Positions 16,013 through 24,864 of a stretch of DNA of 64,000 bases are shown here, one piece after another. Every line of letters begins with the position of its first letter. The stretch's first letter is position 1. Under the pieces are notes generated by a model. That model searched no databases. It was given only the letters and a program-made list of their open reading frames with translations, and was not told where the DNA came from. A program made the translations under genes and the position numbers. Source of the stretch: Marivita sp046592965 (GTDB lineage Bacteria > Pseudomonadota > Alphaproteobacteria > Rhodobacterales > Rhodobacteraceae); assembly GCF_046592965.1 (NCBI RefSeq), contig NZ_JBISBV010000005.1:62001-126000 (forward strand), in the 5' to 3' direction.

Positions 16013-16336
16013 TTAAGCGGCTTCTGCCTGTAGAGCGGCAGCGTTGCGACGCTCGCTCTCTTCACGCGACAGGGCGACAGAGGTGCGAACACCTTTGCCC
16101 ACAAATTCCATCAGGCCAGACACAACCCGCTCGTTGGGGTCGATCCCGGCGCAGCTCAGCACCTCGCGGCCGTCACGCGACCGCGCCCAACGGGCGATCT
16201 GTTCCGGCCCGTTGCCATATTTCTTGTCATCCGCAATTGCGTCATCCAATGCCGCAAGAACCACAGCCGCAAACAGTTTGCGGGCGCGATTACCTTGCTC
16301 AGCGTTGAAGGCGGTACCGTCAACGAAATCCTTCAT
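16013..16336 (-). CDS. conserved hypothetical protein, 107 residues
   Basis: Starts at 16336 with AGGA about seven bases upstream; the open frame goes 31 codons further but without good start signals. The product is soluble and mostly helical (MKDFVDGTAFNAEQGNRARK, AVVLAALDDAIADDKKYG) and contains one cysteine. I believe this is a Rhodobacterales-restricted conserved family but cannot name it with certainty. The mildly conserved arginine-rich start suggests nucleic-acid contact only weakly. It is transcribed away from efp. Confidence 0.7.
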   Translation of the reverse strand: MKDFVDGTAFNAEQGNRARKLFAAVVLAALDDAIADDKKYGNGPEQIARWARSRDGREVLSCAGIDPNERVVSGLMEFVGKGVRTSVALSREESERRNAAALQAEAA

Positions 16337-16429
16337 GATCCGTCCTGTGATTATTGCTCTTGTGTTTCCGGCTTGAGGCTTGTTATGGCGTATTTCAGTC
16401 GATTCGGATACCCTATATTCGCATAACAT

Positions 16430-16448
16430 CTATGCGTCTGGCGCATAG
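16430..16448. promoter_or_regulatory. inverted repeat between divergent genes
   Basis: CTATGCG (16430-16436), five bases, CGCATAG (16442-16448) form a perfect 7-bp inverted repeat in the region between the hypothetical gene and efp. It resembles a dimeric regulator site; no regulator can be named. Confidence 0.35.
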
Positions 16449-16550
16449 CTCTTCGCGATTGCGCCACGATATCTGGTCGTCTGGACAGGCTCTCATCGCC
16501 CATATATAGGGTCTGCCAAAGTTCGATCAACCTTTTATCAAAGTTTAGCC

Positions 16551-17114
16551 ATGCCCAAAATCAACGGTAACGAAATTCGCCCCGGAAACGTGCTGGAACA
16601 TAACGGCGGTCTGTGGGCTGCCGTCAAGGTCGACCATGTCAAGCCCGGCAAGGGCGGGGCCTTTGCCCAGGTCGAGATGAAGAACCTGCGCAACGGGTCC
16701 AAACTCAACGAGCGCTTCCGGTCCGCCGACAAGGTCGAGCGCGTGCGCCTTGAGCAGAAGGACATGCAGTTTCTCTACGAGACCGACGGGATGCTGGTGT
16801 TCATGGATACCGAAACCTACGATCAGGTTGAACTGCCCGCCGATATCCTGGGTGAACGTCGCCCGTTTCTTCAGGATGGCATGACCATCGTTGTGGAATT
16901 TCACGAAGCCGAGGCGTTGAACGCGACACTGCCGCAGAAAGTCACCTGCAAGATCGAGGAAACCGAGCCGGTCGTCAAAGGTCAGACCGCCGCCAACAGC
17001 TTCAAGCCGGCGATCCTGGACAACGGCGTCAAGGTCATGGTGCCGCCCTTTGTCGGACAGGACGAATTGATCGTCGTCAACACCGAGACGATGGATTATT
17101 CCGAACGCGCCTGA
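16551..17114 (+). CDS. efp: translation elongation factor P
   Basis: 187 residues, full length. MPKINGNEIRPGNVLEHNG and VKPGKGGAFAQVEMKNLRNG are the EF-P N-terminal KOW domain; Lys34 in the PGKGG loop is the residue that is modified in many bacteria. Two OB-fold domains follow, ending in IVVNTETMDYSERA. EF-P relieves ribosome stalling at polyproline; this window encodes proline-rich FtsY, a possible client. The modification enzymes EpmA/EpmB are not in the window. The stop lies seven bases from the convergent ygfZ stop. Confidence 0.96.
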   Translation: MPKINGNEIRPGNVLEHNGGLWAAVKVDHVKPGKGGAFAQVEMKNLRNGSKLNERFRSADKVERVRLEQKDMQFLYETDGMLVFMDTETYDQVELPADILGERRPFLQDGMTIVVEFHEAEALNATLPQKVTCKIEETEPVVKGQTAANSFKPAILDNGVKVMVPPFVGQDELIVVNTETMDYSERA

Positions 17115-17121
17115 TCCGGCG

Positions 17122-17862
17122 TCAGCTTGGCTCGACGCGCGCCACAGTCGCGTCATCAGCCGTCATGGCACCGCTGGCGCGATCAAAGCGCAAATACGCC
17201 AATCCCTTGCCACCTGACTGGCTATAAAGCGTTCCGGCGGGTTTTTCGCCCGCCAGAATCTCGGTTCCGACAGGGACGGGGGCCGAGACCGTCACTTGTG
17301 CAAGCCCTTTGCGCAATTCGGTCTTGTGCTTCATACGGGCGGTCACCTCTTGCCCGACATAACAACCTTTGCGGAAATCCACGCCGTTCAGACGTTCGAA
17401 ATCCATCTCTAGGATAAAGCTGTCGGCGGTCAGTTCCACGTCGCTTTCCGGGATCGCGGCCGCGACCCGCAGAGCCGTCCAGTCAACGTCATCGTCGCCC
17501 GCTTGGCCGTCATAACCGCGCCAGCCCAACGATGGGTCGCGCGGATCGGCAAACGCGCCGTCCGGAGCATCGCCAAGTCCGCGCGTGACACGGCGATCCG
17601 TCTCCTCGATATCGACGGATGAGCGCAGCTTGTACATCATCAGTGCCTGCTTCAGACCTGGCGCCAGCGGCGTCGCGACATCCAGCAGCACGTCGTCGCC
17701 ATCCGGGACAAGAAAGAAATCGGCCCGATACTTGCCTTGCGGTGTCAGCATCGCGGCATAGACCAACCCCTGCTCAAGCTTGGCGACATCGTTTGTCACA
17801 AGCCCTTGCAAGAAGTCATGTGTGTCAGCGCCGCTCAAGCGGAAGATGGTGCGGTCTGTCAT
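17122..17862 (-). CDS. ygfZ: CAF17/YgfZ-family folate-binding protein
   Basis: 246 residues. FLQGLVTNDV near the N-terminus and DFRKGCYVGQEVTARMKHK near residues 180-200 contain the KGCYxGQE signature of YgfZ. The protein is a tetrahydrofolate-binding relative of GcvT that helps repair or assemble certain iron-sulfur clusters, for example MiaB. The cysteine of the motif is present. The gene stands alone between convergent efp and a DUF2282 gene on the same strand. Confidence 0.92.
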   Translation of the reverse strand: MTDRTIFRLSGADTHDFLQGLVTNDVAKLEQGLVYAAMLTPQGKYRADFFLVPDGDDVLLDVATPLAPGLKQALMMYKLRSSVDIEETDRRVTRGLGDAPDGAFADPRDPSLGWRGYDGQAGDDDVDWTALRVAAAIPESDVELTADSFILEMDFERLNGVDFRKGCYVGQEVTARMKHKTELRKGLAQVTVSAPVPVGTEILAGEKPAGTLYSQSGGKGLAYLRFDRASGAMTADDATVARVEPS

Positions 17863-17932
17863 TCTGGCCTCGTGTGACGGGGATCACTCAAGAGGTAACA
17901 ACCTGTCACCAGGCTACAAGGGCCTGCGTGTC

Positions 17933-18238
17933 TCAATTCTCTGGACGGTCGCGCTCCAGCGGTTCAAGCGCGCCTTGGCGCGGCGTTCCATCCGGGCGCG
18001 ACGGCAGGCTGATCGTCTTGCAGGTGTCCGCGTCCACCAGTGTCCAGGCATTGCCCTGATAATCCACCTTCGAGGTGCCTGCCGTGTTCTTTTCCGGCTC
18101 GCTCATGCCGTCATTCTGCCCCGCCTTTGCGACGCCATAGCACTTTTCTTTCGCCTGTGCAGAGACCGGCGACGTCTGGAGATACAAGGCGGCGGCAATG
18201 ATGCCAATCAAGGTTGCGGAATGAGTGATGCGCGACAT
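17933..18238 (-). CDS. DUF2282 (BufA1-like) periplasmic small protein lacking two cysteines
   Basis: 101 residues with a signal peptide of about 29 residues ending SAQA. The mature part KEKCYGVAKAGQND, then AGTSKVDYQGNAWTLV is the DUF2282 core. Canonical members have four cysteines, two of them in the NDC and CAGTS positions. Here these read Gly44 and Thr52, leaving only Cys33 and Cys73. DUF2282 proteins of the bufferin type are normally encoded with DUF692 and DUF2063 maturation proteins that convert cysteines into metal-binding groups; none are next to this gene. The start at 18238 fits the signal peptide; the ribosome binding site is weak. Confidence 0.8.
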   Translation of the reverse strand: MSRITHSATLIGIIAAALYLQTSPVSAQAKEKCYGVAKAGQNDGMSEPEKNTAGTSKVDYQGNAWTLVDADTCKTISLPSRPDGTPRQGALEPLERDRPEN

Positions 18239-18339
18239 TTGGACAATCCCAGGGAACAGTCGACAGCGAAATGCCACCGACGGCATATTATCGCCTGTTA
18301 TCGCGCGCTGCGCCAGTCACACAAGCGTGTGAACGCAAC

Positions 18340-18367
18340 GGGGCCGCTCCTGCAAAAGAACGGCCCC
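18340..18367 (-). terminator. terminator after thrS
   Basis: GGGGCCG (18340-18346) and CGGCCCC (18361-18367) form a 7-bp GC stem 30 bases beyond the thrS stop codon. The T tract is poor, so termination strength is uncertain. Confidence 0.5.
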
Positions 18368-18396
18368 ACTGTTCGGGATTTACCCTGATTACCTGA

Positions 18397-20376
18397 TTAG
18401 ACGAGATCAGGTGGTGTTGCGTCGCGCGCCAGCGATTCAACAATTTCGTCCAGCGAGATCACAGATGTCTGCTTTTCGCCAAGGCGGCGCACGGTCACGG
18501 TTTTATCCTCGACCTCGCGGTGGCCGATGGCCAAAATCACCGGCACCTTGCCAAGACTGTGTTCGCGCACCTTGTAGTTGATCTTTTCGTTGCGAATGTC
18601 GGCTTCGGCCCGCACGCCCTCGGCCTGAAGCGCGGCAACGACCTCGTGCACATACGCATCCGCTTCCGACACGATAGAGGCCACGACAACCTGACGCGGG
18701 GCCAGCCAGAACGGTAGTTTGCCTTCCCAGTTCTCGATCAGGATGCCGATGAAGCGCTCGAAAGAACCCAGACAGGCACGGTGCAGCATGTAGGGGCGAT
18801 GCCGGTCGCCATCGGCACCGATATAGTTCGCGCCAAGCCGTTCCGGCAGGTTCGGATCGACCTGGAACGTGCCGCATTGCCAGACCCGGCCGATTGCGTC
18901 GGTCAGGTAGAAATCGAGCTTCGGGCCGTAGAATGCCCCGTCGCCCGGCTCCAGCACATACTCGCGCCCCACCGCCTTGATCGCGTTCTCCAGCGCGCCT
19001 TCTACGTGATCCCAGCTTTCGTCAGAGCCGACGCGCTTTTCGGGGCGAGTGGCGAAACGGATCTCGAAATCGTCAAACCCGAGTTCCTTGTAGACATTGG
19101 CAAGGAAGTCGATGAAGCGGGCGCATTCCTCCTGAATCTGGTCCTCGGTGCAGAAGATATGCGCGTCGTCCTGCGTAAAGCCGCGCACGCGCATGATGCC
19201 GTGCAGCGCGCCCGACGGCTCGAATCGCGCGCAGGAGCCGAATTCGGCCAGCCGCAGCGGCAGGTCGCGATAGGATTTCAGACCCTGGTTGAACACCTGC
19301 ACATGGCACGGGCAATTCATCGGCTTGAGCGCGTTGATGCGGGTCTGGTCCTTGTTCTTCGCGCTCGCATCGTCGGTCTCGCCGTCGCGGCTTTCGTCCA
19401 CCTCGACGATGAACATATGGTGCTGGTATTTCTCCCAATGGCCCGACGCTTCCCACAGCTTTCGGTCCACCACCTGCGGCGTGTTGATCTCTTGATAGCC
19501 ACCGGCGCGCTGCTTGCGGCGCATGTAGTCCTGAAGCAGCGTGTAGATCGTCCAGCCGTTCGGGTGCCAGAACACCTGACCGGGGGCTTCTTCCTGCATG
19601 TGGAACAGGTCCATCTCGCGCCCAAGGCGGCGATGATCGCGCTTTTCCGCTTCTTCGAGGAAGGTCAGGTATTTCTTCAGGTCATCGCGGTTCTTGAACG
19701 CCACGCCATAGATCCGTTGCAGCATCGGGCGGGTGTTGTCGCCAAGGAAATAAGCGGCGCTGACGTTCATCAGTTTGAAGGCATCGGCCGGCACCTGTCC
19801 GGTATGGGCAAGATGCGGCCCGCGACACAGATCCATCCAATCGCCGTGCCAATACATGCGAATGTCTTCGCCCTCCGGAATCCGGTCGAGGATCTCGACC
19901 TTGAAGGGCTCGTTATTGTCGGTGTAGTGCTGGCGCACTTTTTCGCGTGACCAAAGCTCCGTGCGCACGTCGTCGCGCGCGTTGATGATCTCTTTCATCC
20001 GCTTTTCGATAGCGCCGAGGTCTTCGGGCGTGAACGGTTCCTTGCGGTCGAAATCGTAAAACCAACCATTGTCGCGCACCGGTCCGATGGTGACTTTGAC
20101 ATCAGGCCAGATTTCCTGCACCGCCCGCGCCATGATATGTGCAAGATCGTGACGGATCAGTTCCAGCGCCGGCTCATCGTCCGACATGGTGTTGATGGCA
20201 ATCTGCGCATCATGGGCGATCGGCCACTGCAGATCGTGATGCGTGCCATTCACGGTGGCTGAAATTGCCTTCTTGGACAACGATTTGGAAATACTCGCTG
20301 CGACATCGGCAGGGGTGACGCCTGCGTCATACTCGCGCGCAGTGCCGTCGGGGAAGGTCAGGGAAATCTGGCTCAT
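18397..20376 (-). CDS. thrS: threonyl-tRNA synthetase
   Basis: 659 residues, full length. Domains in order: TGS (about 1-62), the SAD editing domain with LIRHDLAHIMARAV (HxxxH), the class II catalytic core with MNCPCHVQVF (zinc cysteine), RFEPSGALHGIMRVRGFTQD (motif 2), and LHRACLGSFERFIGILIE (motif 3), then the anticodon-binding domain beginning PRQVVVASIV. The zinc ligands Cys and two His are all present. A loop near residues 320-345 is acidic and longer than in E. coli (DESRDGETDDASAKNKDQ). It is divergent from the MFS gene at 20588. Confidence 0.97.
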   Translation of the reverse strand: MSQISLTFPDGTAREYDAGVTPADVAASISKSLSKKAISATVNGTHHDLQWPIAHDAQIAINTMSDDEPALELIRHDLAHIMARAVQEIWPDVKVTIGPVRDNGWFYDFDRKEPFTPEDLGAIEKRMKEIINARDDVRTELWSREKVRQHYTDNNEPFKVEILDRIPEGEDIRMYWHGDWMDLCRGPHLAHTGQVPADAFKLMNVSAAYFLGDNTRPMLQRIYGVAFKNRDDLKKYLTFLEEAEKRDHRRLGREMDLFHMQEEAPGQVFWHPNGWTIYTLLQDYMRRKQRAGGYQEINTPQVVDRKLWEASGHWEKYQHHMFIVEVDESRDGETDDASAKNKDQTRINALKPMNCPCHVQVFNQGLKSYRDLPLRLAEFGSCARFEPSGALHGIMRVRGFTQDDAHIFCTEDQIQEECARFIDFLANVYKELGFDDFEIRFATRPEKRVGSDESWDHVEGALENAIKAVGREYVLEPGDGAFYGPKLDFYLTDAIGRVWQCGTFQVDPNLPERLGANYIGADGDRHRPYMLHRACLGSFERFIGILIENWEGKLPFWLAPRQVVVASIVSEADAYVHEVVAALQAEGVRAEADIRNEKINYKVREHSLGKVPVILAIGHREVEDKTVTVRRLGEKQTSVISLDEIVESLARDATPPDLV

Positions 20377-20587
20377 GGCCGATGCTCCTCGTCAGTTTGG
20401 CGCCCACGGAACGCCCGGTTGCGGGTTATGTGTGATAGACGCGCTTTTGGCAGTGCTGCAAAGCAGCGTCAAGATGCGGTGGCGCGATAGGCTTGGTGTG
20501 CTAGGTAAATACCCCGAACCCAATATGCCATTCAGCACAATCGCGCGTTTGCGGAGAGTTGAATCTACCAGCACGGATGCCACAGTC

Positions 20588-21835
20588 ATGACCACTCCCA
20601 TCCAATCGGCCTATGAAGAGATCACGGGCGCAACCGAGGACGTTCGCGCCCGCGAGGCCCGCAACGGCGTGCGTCACATGCTCAGCCTGTCGATGACCAA
20701 GGTGGCAGACGGGTTGATCGACCCCAAGCTGGTGCTGAGCTGGCTTGCCGGAGCACTGGGTGCCCCCGCTGCATTGATCGGGCTGCTGGTTCCCATCCGC
20801 GAGGCCGGGGCGCTCTTGCCGCAGATCGTCATGGCGGGATGGGTGGAGTCGATGACGCATCGCAAATGGGCGTGGGTCATGGGATCGTTTGGCCAGGGTG
20901 TCGCGGCACTGGCAATCGTGGGTATTGCCCTGACGATGACAGAAGCTGCCGCGGGAGTTGCACTCTGCGCTGCATTGGCGGTGCTGGCCGTGTCGCGGGC
21001 GGCCTGTTCGGTCAGTTACAAGGACATTCTGGGCAAGACGGTGCAGAAAACCCGCCGCGGCGCAGTGACGGGTGTTGCTGGCTCTGTCGCGTCCATCGCG
21101 GTGCTGGTGTTTGCCGGATTGCTTATCTCCGGTCTCTTGCGCGACGTGCTGCCGGTGGTTGTCGCCATCGGGTTGGCGGCGCTGCTTTGGGTTGGCGCGG
21201 CATTGCTGTTTTCGCGGCTCGAAGAAAAGGCGTCTGACGAGACCAGGGATACAACAATTGATTTCACCCCGCTCAAGGAAGACGCGCAGTTTCGGATGTT
21301 CATCCTTGTGCGCGGATTACTGACGGTGACCGCACTGGCACCGCCCTATTTCGTCATGCTGGGGGGCGGACAATCGGCGTTGCAGGGGCTGGGAGCCTTG
21401 CTTCTGGCCTCGGCTGCGGCGGCGTTTGTCAGTTCCTACATCTGGGGCCGCTTCTCGGACCGCTCCGCGCGCAAGGTGCTTTTTGCATCCGGGCTGATGG
21501 CGTCGATATTCGCCGCATTGGCGGTGGCCGCCGAGGTGGTCGGCTGGGCGAAAAGCGTGTGGGTGATTCCTCTCATCCTGTTCTTCTTCATGCTGTCCTA
21601 TCAGGGCGTGCGTTCGGCGCGCTCGGTCTATCTGGTGGATATGTCGCCCGGAGATGCGCGTTCGTCCTACGCGGCACTGGCCAATACGGCGATCGGCGTG
21701 TTGCTGTTGTTGACAGGCGCGCTTGGCGGCGTTCTGGCATTGGTCGGGCCGGTGGCATCGCTCATCGGGTTTGCCGCGTTGTCGCTGGTTGGCGGGCTGC
21801 TGGCGCTCAGATTGAACGAGGTCGAACAGGACTGA
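20588..21835 (+). CDS. MFS transporter
   Basis: About 415 residues with some 12 hydrophobic helices in two halves separated by a charged loop (RLEEKASDETRDTTIDF). The motif GRFSDRSARKVLFASG between helices near residue 300 is a form of the MFS loop signature. No substrate can be assigned. The ATG at 20588 gives a short soluble N-terminus (MTTPIQSAYEEITGATED); an upstream ATG at 20525 would add 21 residues and is less likely. It is divergent from thrS, and an alpha/beta hydrolase gene follows after 67 bases. Confidence 0.82.
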   Translation: MTTPIQSAYEEITGATEDVRAREARNGVRHMLSLSMTKVADGLIDPKLVLSWLAGALGAPAALIGLLVPIREAGALLPQIVMAGWVESMTHRKWAWVMGSFGQGVAALAIVGIALTMTEAAAGVALCAALAVLAVSRAACSVSYKDILGKTVQKTRRGAVTGVAGSVASIAVLVFAGLLISGLLRDVLPVVVAIGLAALLWVGAALLFSRLEEKASDETRDTTIDFTPLKEDAQFRMFILVRGLLTVTALAPPYFVMLGGGQSALQGLGALLLASAAAAFVSSYIWGRFSDRSARKVLFASGLMASIFAALAVAAEVVGWAKSVWVIPLILFFFMLSYQGVRSARSVYLVDMSPGDARSSYAALANTAIGVLLLLTGALGGVLALVGPVASLIGFAALSLVGGLLALRLNEVEQD

Positions 21836-21902
21836 GCACGCATCGCCTCTTGGGTTTTCGCGTGTGGTGCGTAAAGTCGCGCAAACCAGAACGGAGGCGT
21901 GT

Positions 21903-22643
21903 GTGACAGAATTGACCCATATCGACGGAGCGAACGGCACAAAGCTGGCCTATGTCAAAACGCAAGGACAGGGTCCGTGCATCGTGTTCCTGTCGGGGTT
22001 CAAGTCCGACATGGAAGGCACCAAGGCGATCCATCTGGAGGCATGGGCGCGCGATCGGGGTCGCGCATTCTTGCGGTTCGACTATTCCGGACACGGCGCG
22101 TCGGGCGGTGCGTTCGAGGATGGCTCGATCGGTGGTTGGGCCGCGGATTCGCAAGCGGTGATCGAGGCGGCGACCGACGGGCCGGTGATCCTCGTGGGCT
22201 CGTCGATGGGCGGCTGGATTGCAGCGTTGCTCAGCAAGGTGCTGCCGCAAGTGGTGGGATGTGTCGGCATCGCGGCGGCCCCGGATTTCACCGAAGACGG
22301 GTTCTGGGCGAATTTCACCGAAGACCAGCGCCGTGCGGTCATGGACGACGGACAAATCGCCCTGCCGTCGGAATATGACGAACCCTATATCATCACCCGC
22401 CGCCTCATCGAAGACGGGCGCGACCGGCTCGTGCTGCGCGCACCATTGCCGATGAGCTTTCCCGTGCGACTGTTGCAGGGCACCGAAGACACCTCCGTGA
22501 CACGCAAAACGGCGTTGCGTCTGCTCGATCACATCGACGGCCCGGATGTGCGGCTGACCTTCGTGAAAGGCGCAGACCATCGCTTTTCCGACCCCGCCAG
22601 CCTCGCTCTGATCGAGTCCGCGATTGTTGACGTGGGCGGGTAG
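21903..22643 (+). CDS. alpha/beta hydrolase
   Basis: 246 residues from a GTG start with GGAGG five bases upstream. The nucleophile elbow GSSMGG puts the serine at residue 101, and GADHRFSD near the C-terminus carries the catalytic histidine. The N-terminal FLSGFKSDMEGTKA supplies the oxyanion hole region. The pattern resembles the BAAT/prolyl-oligopeptidase-like hydrolases or palmitoyl esterases; the substrate is unknown. No signal peptide. Confidence 0.85.
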   Translation: MTELTHIDGANGTKLAYVKTQGQGPCIVFLSGFKSDMEGTKAIHLEAWARDRGRAFLRFDYSGHGASGGAFEDGSIGGWAADSQAVIEAATDGPVILVGSSMGGWIAALLSKVLPQVVGCVGIAAAPDFTEDGFWANFTEDQRRAVMDDGQIALPSEYDEPYIITRRLIEDGRDRLVLRAPLPMSFPVRLLQGTEDTSVTRKTALRLLDHIDGPDVRLTFVKGADHRFSDPASLALIESAIVDVGG

Positions 22644-22819
22644 GCGGCTTCTTCCAACGGACCGGGCATGATGGCAAACGGCATGGCTGCTCGCACCGTG
22701 TCAGAGTGTTATGCGAGCAGGCGTTAACCAAATCGAAGGAAAAGCAGTGGAAAGAGGGGCAGAGGGCAAATGCTGGTCTGCCGATGTTGCGGGTCGGTCG
22801 GACGACTGAAAGGTTGAGC

Positions 22820-23782
22820 ATGAAAGGCTTCGATACCCGCTTCGCGGATTTTCCCGACTATATCCTCGGGACCACGCGGGAGATTTGGGAAAACCGTGGT
22901 CTTCGTGCGCGGATGAAGGAGTATTATCATCCCGAAGTGATCGTGAGGATGCCCGGCGGCATATCGTTTGGCGAAAACGCCCTGTCCGCCGCGACGATGT
23001 CGGCGCTGACAGAATTTCCGGATCATGTCTTGCTTGGTGAAGACGTGATTTGGTCCGGCTCTCCCGAGGTGGGGATGTTGGCATCACATCGCCAACTGGC
23101 CTGCGCAACACATGCACGAGACGGTGCGTTCGGGCCGGCAACGGGGCGCAAGATCGAATATCGCGTGATCGCGGATCGCTATGCGAAGAATAACAGGATC
23201 AGCGACGAATGGGTGATCCGCGACAGTGCCGCGATGGTTCACCAGCTTGGGTTTTCCGTCAAGGAATGGGCGCGCGACCGCATCTCCGCTCTTGATCCGG
23301 ACACCCAACCGTTCCGGCCCGCAATCGACGTCCAGGGCCCCTACACCGGGCGCGGGAACGACAATCAGTGGGGGCACGCATTTGCGGCGCTGTTGGGCCG
23401 CATCATGGAGGGCGAAAATTCGGTAATCGCGGATCAATATGATCGCGCTGTTCAGGCCGAATATCCCGGTGGAACCTCGGTTCACGGGATCGCAGAGGTG
23501 GACGCATTCTGGCTCGGCCTGCGCGCGGCGTTTCCATCGGCCACCTTTGCAATTCACCACCGGATCGGCATGGACGACGCCAACATGTCACCGCGCGCTG
23601 CGATCCGCTGGTCACTCAGCGGCAAACACGACGGCTGGGGCGCCTTTGGAGCACCGACGGGGGCAGAGGTGCATGTGATGGGGATCAGCCATGCCGAATT
23701 CGGGCCGCGTGGTTTGCGCCGCGAATGGACCCTCTACGACGCGACCGCGATCTGGATGCAGATCCTGGCACATCAGGGATGA
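22820..23782 (+). CDS. protein with two SnoaL-like (NTF2-fold) domains
   Basis: About 320 residues. Two related modules are seen: about 1-150 (FPDYILGTTREIWENRG, YYHPEVIVRMPGG) and about 175-315 (AFAALLGRIMEGENSVIADQ, EYPGGTSVHGIAEVDAFWLG). Each has the helix then curved-sheet pattern of SnoaL-like polyketide cyclase/NTF2 proteins, so this is an internal duplication or fusion. Members act on many small molecules, some as ester hydrolases or steroid isomerases; no substrate can be proposed. The ATG at 22820 has AAAGG upstream. Upstream the frame is open but unrelated. Confidence 0.75.
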   Translation: MKGFDTRFADFPDYILGTTREIWENRGLRARMKEYYHPEVIVRMPGGISFGENALSAATMSALTEFPDHVLLGEDVIWSGSPEVGMLASHRQLACATHARDGAFGPATGRKIEYRVIADRYAKNNRISDEWVIRDSAAMVHQLGFSVKEWARDRISALDPDTQPFRPAIDVQGPYTGRGNDNQWGHAFAALLGRIMEGENSVIADQYDRAVQAEYPGGTSVHGIAEVDAFWLGLRAAFPSATFAIHHRIGMDDANMSPRAAIRWSLSGKHDGWGAFGAPTGAEVHVMGISHAEFGPRGLRREWTLYDATAIWMQILAHQG

Positions 23783-23859
23783 CGCCGAACGTCGCAGGAG
23801 AAATCAATGCGCGATGCGGCCTTTCTTGTTAGCATGAACGCCCAACGGGGAGAACGATC

Positions 23860-24234
23860 ATGCTGAAAATCACCAAACCTGAACCCAACAGGGTCGATAT
23901 CGAGCTTTCGGGCAAACTGGACGCGGACACCATGGCGAAAGGGCTGGATGAGCTGCTCGCCCTGTCGCAAGACGTCAACAACGGTGTCATGCTTTATCGC
24001 ATCACCAGCATCGCAATGCCCGATCTCGGTGCCATAGCCGTCGAGTTGTCCCGCCTGCCAAAGCTGTTCGGATTGCTCAGCCGGTTCGACCGCTGCGCGG
24101 TTCTGAGCGATGCGGCCTGGATCCGCACGGCCGCGGAGGTCGAGGGCGCGCTCTTGCCTGGCTTTGAGATCAAGTCGTTCGAATTGGGTCAAGTTGATCG
24201 GGCCGAAGCGTGGTTGAAAACGGGAATGGCGTGA
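23860..24234 (+). CDS. STAS/SpoIIAA-like protein
   Basis: 124 residues. VDIELSGKLDADTMAKGLDELL and FDRCAVLSDAAWIRTAAEVEG fit the SpoIIAA-like STAS family (COG family with DUF3478 members), small soluble proteins of unsettled function; some resemble anti-anti-sigma factors or lipid-binding SEC14-like folds. No phosphorylatable serine could be placed with confidence. GGGGAG lies eight to nine bases before the ATG. A long palindrome separates it from the convergent 5-formyl-THF cyclo-ligase gene. Confidence 0.72.
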   Translation: MLKITKPEPNRVDIELSGKLDADTMAKGLDELLALSQDVNNGVMLYRITSIAMPDLGAIAVELSRLPKLFGLLSRFDRCAVLSDAAWIRTAAEVEGALLPGFEIKSFELGQVDRAEAWLKTGMA

Positions 24235-24261
24235 GCATCGAGCCGAAAGGTCAGACCGGCT

Positions 24262-24293
24262 GACCCAATGTTTCGCGCGCGAAACATTGGGTC
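24262..24293. terminator. 32-bp perfect palindrome between convergent genes
   Basis: Bases 24262-24277 and 24278-24293 are exact reverse complements with no spacer. Half-site: GACCCAATGTTTCGCG. It sits between two convergent stops (24234 and 24304), so it probably folds into a bidirectional terminator hairpin; there is no T tract. A dimeric protein site is the alternative. Confidence 0.6.
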
Positions 24294-24303
24294 CGCTTCG
24301 ATC

Positions 24304-24864
24304 CTAAATCGGGATCTCGATCACTTCGCGCTCTGTCACGATCAAGTCCAGCTTCTGGTCCGTGGTCTCCAAGGGCAAGTCGCGATCCTCTTGCGCGGCG
24401 TAGGCAAACCCGATGGCCAGCATCGGCCTTTCAGCGCGAAGCCGTTCAAGCGTGCGATCATAAAACCCGCCGCCATAACCGAGGCGCCCACCCGTACGGC
24501 TGAAGGCGACCAACGGTACGATAACAATCTCGGGCGTCATCAGACGTTCATGCGTTGGCACAGTGGCACCAAACGACCCTGCGACCATCTCGCCGTCCGG
24601 TTCCCAGCGGGAGAAAACCAAAGCCTGACCGGGCGCGCGGATCACCGGCACCCCGACCGGCCCGTATGCGGCTGCTTCGGCCATCGCGGGCAGGGGGTCG
24701 ATCTCGGTGCGAATCGGCATGTAGCCTGCGAGCGGCACGCCGCGATACCCCGCCAGAACCGCGCTCAGATGCGCCGATGCGCCGGAAGGCCGGGCCAAAT
24801 GTGCCGCTTTGCGACGCGCGAACGCGGCTTTGCGGGCGGCGGCCTTGCGGTCCTGCAACGTCAC
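24304..24864 (-). CDS. 5-formyltetrahydrofolate cyclo-ligase
   Basis: 186 residues. The N-terminal KAAARKAAFARRKAA helix, YMPIRTEIDPLPAM and the signature GRLGYGGGFYDRTLERL are those of 5-formyl-THF cyclo-ligase (MTHFS), which converts 5-formyl-THF to 5,10-methenyl-THF with ATP. Its start overlaps the mgtE stop by four bases (ATGA), so it is translated from the same message. Folate enzymes FolE2 and YgfZ also lie in this window but not in this operon. Confidence 0.93.
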   Translation of the reverse strand: MTLQDRKAAARKAAFARRKAAHLARPSGASAHLSAVLAGYRGVPLAGYMPIRTEIDPLPAMAEAAAYGPVGVPVIRAPGQALVFSRWEPDGEMVAGSFGATVPTHERLMTPEIVIVPLVAFSRTGGRLGYGGGFYDRTLERLRAERPMLAIGFAYAAQEDRDLPLETTDQKLDLIVTEREVIEIPI

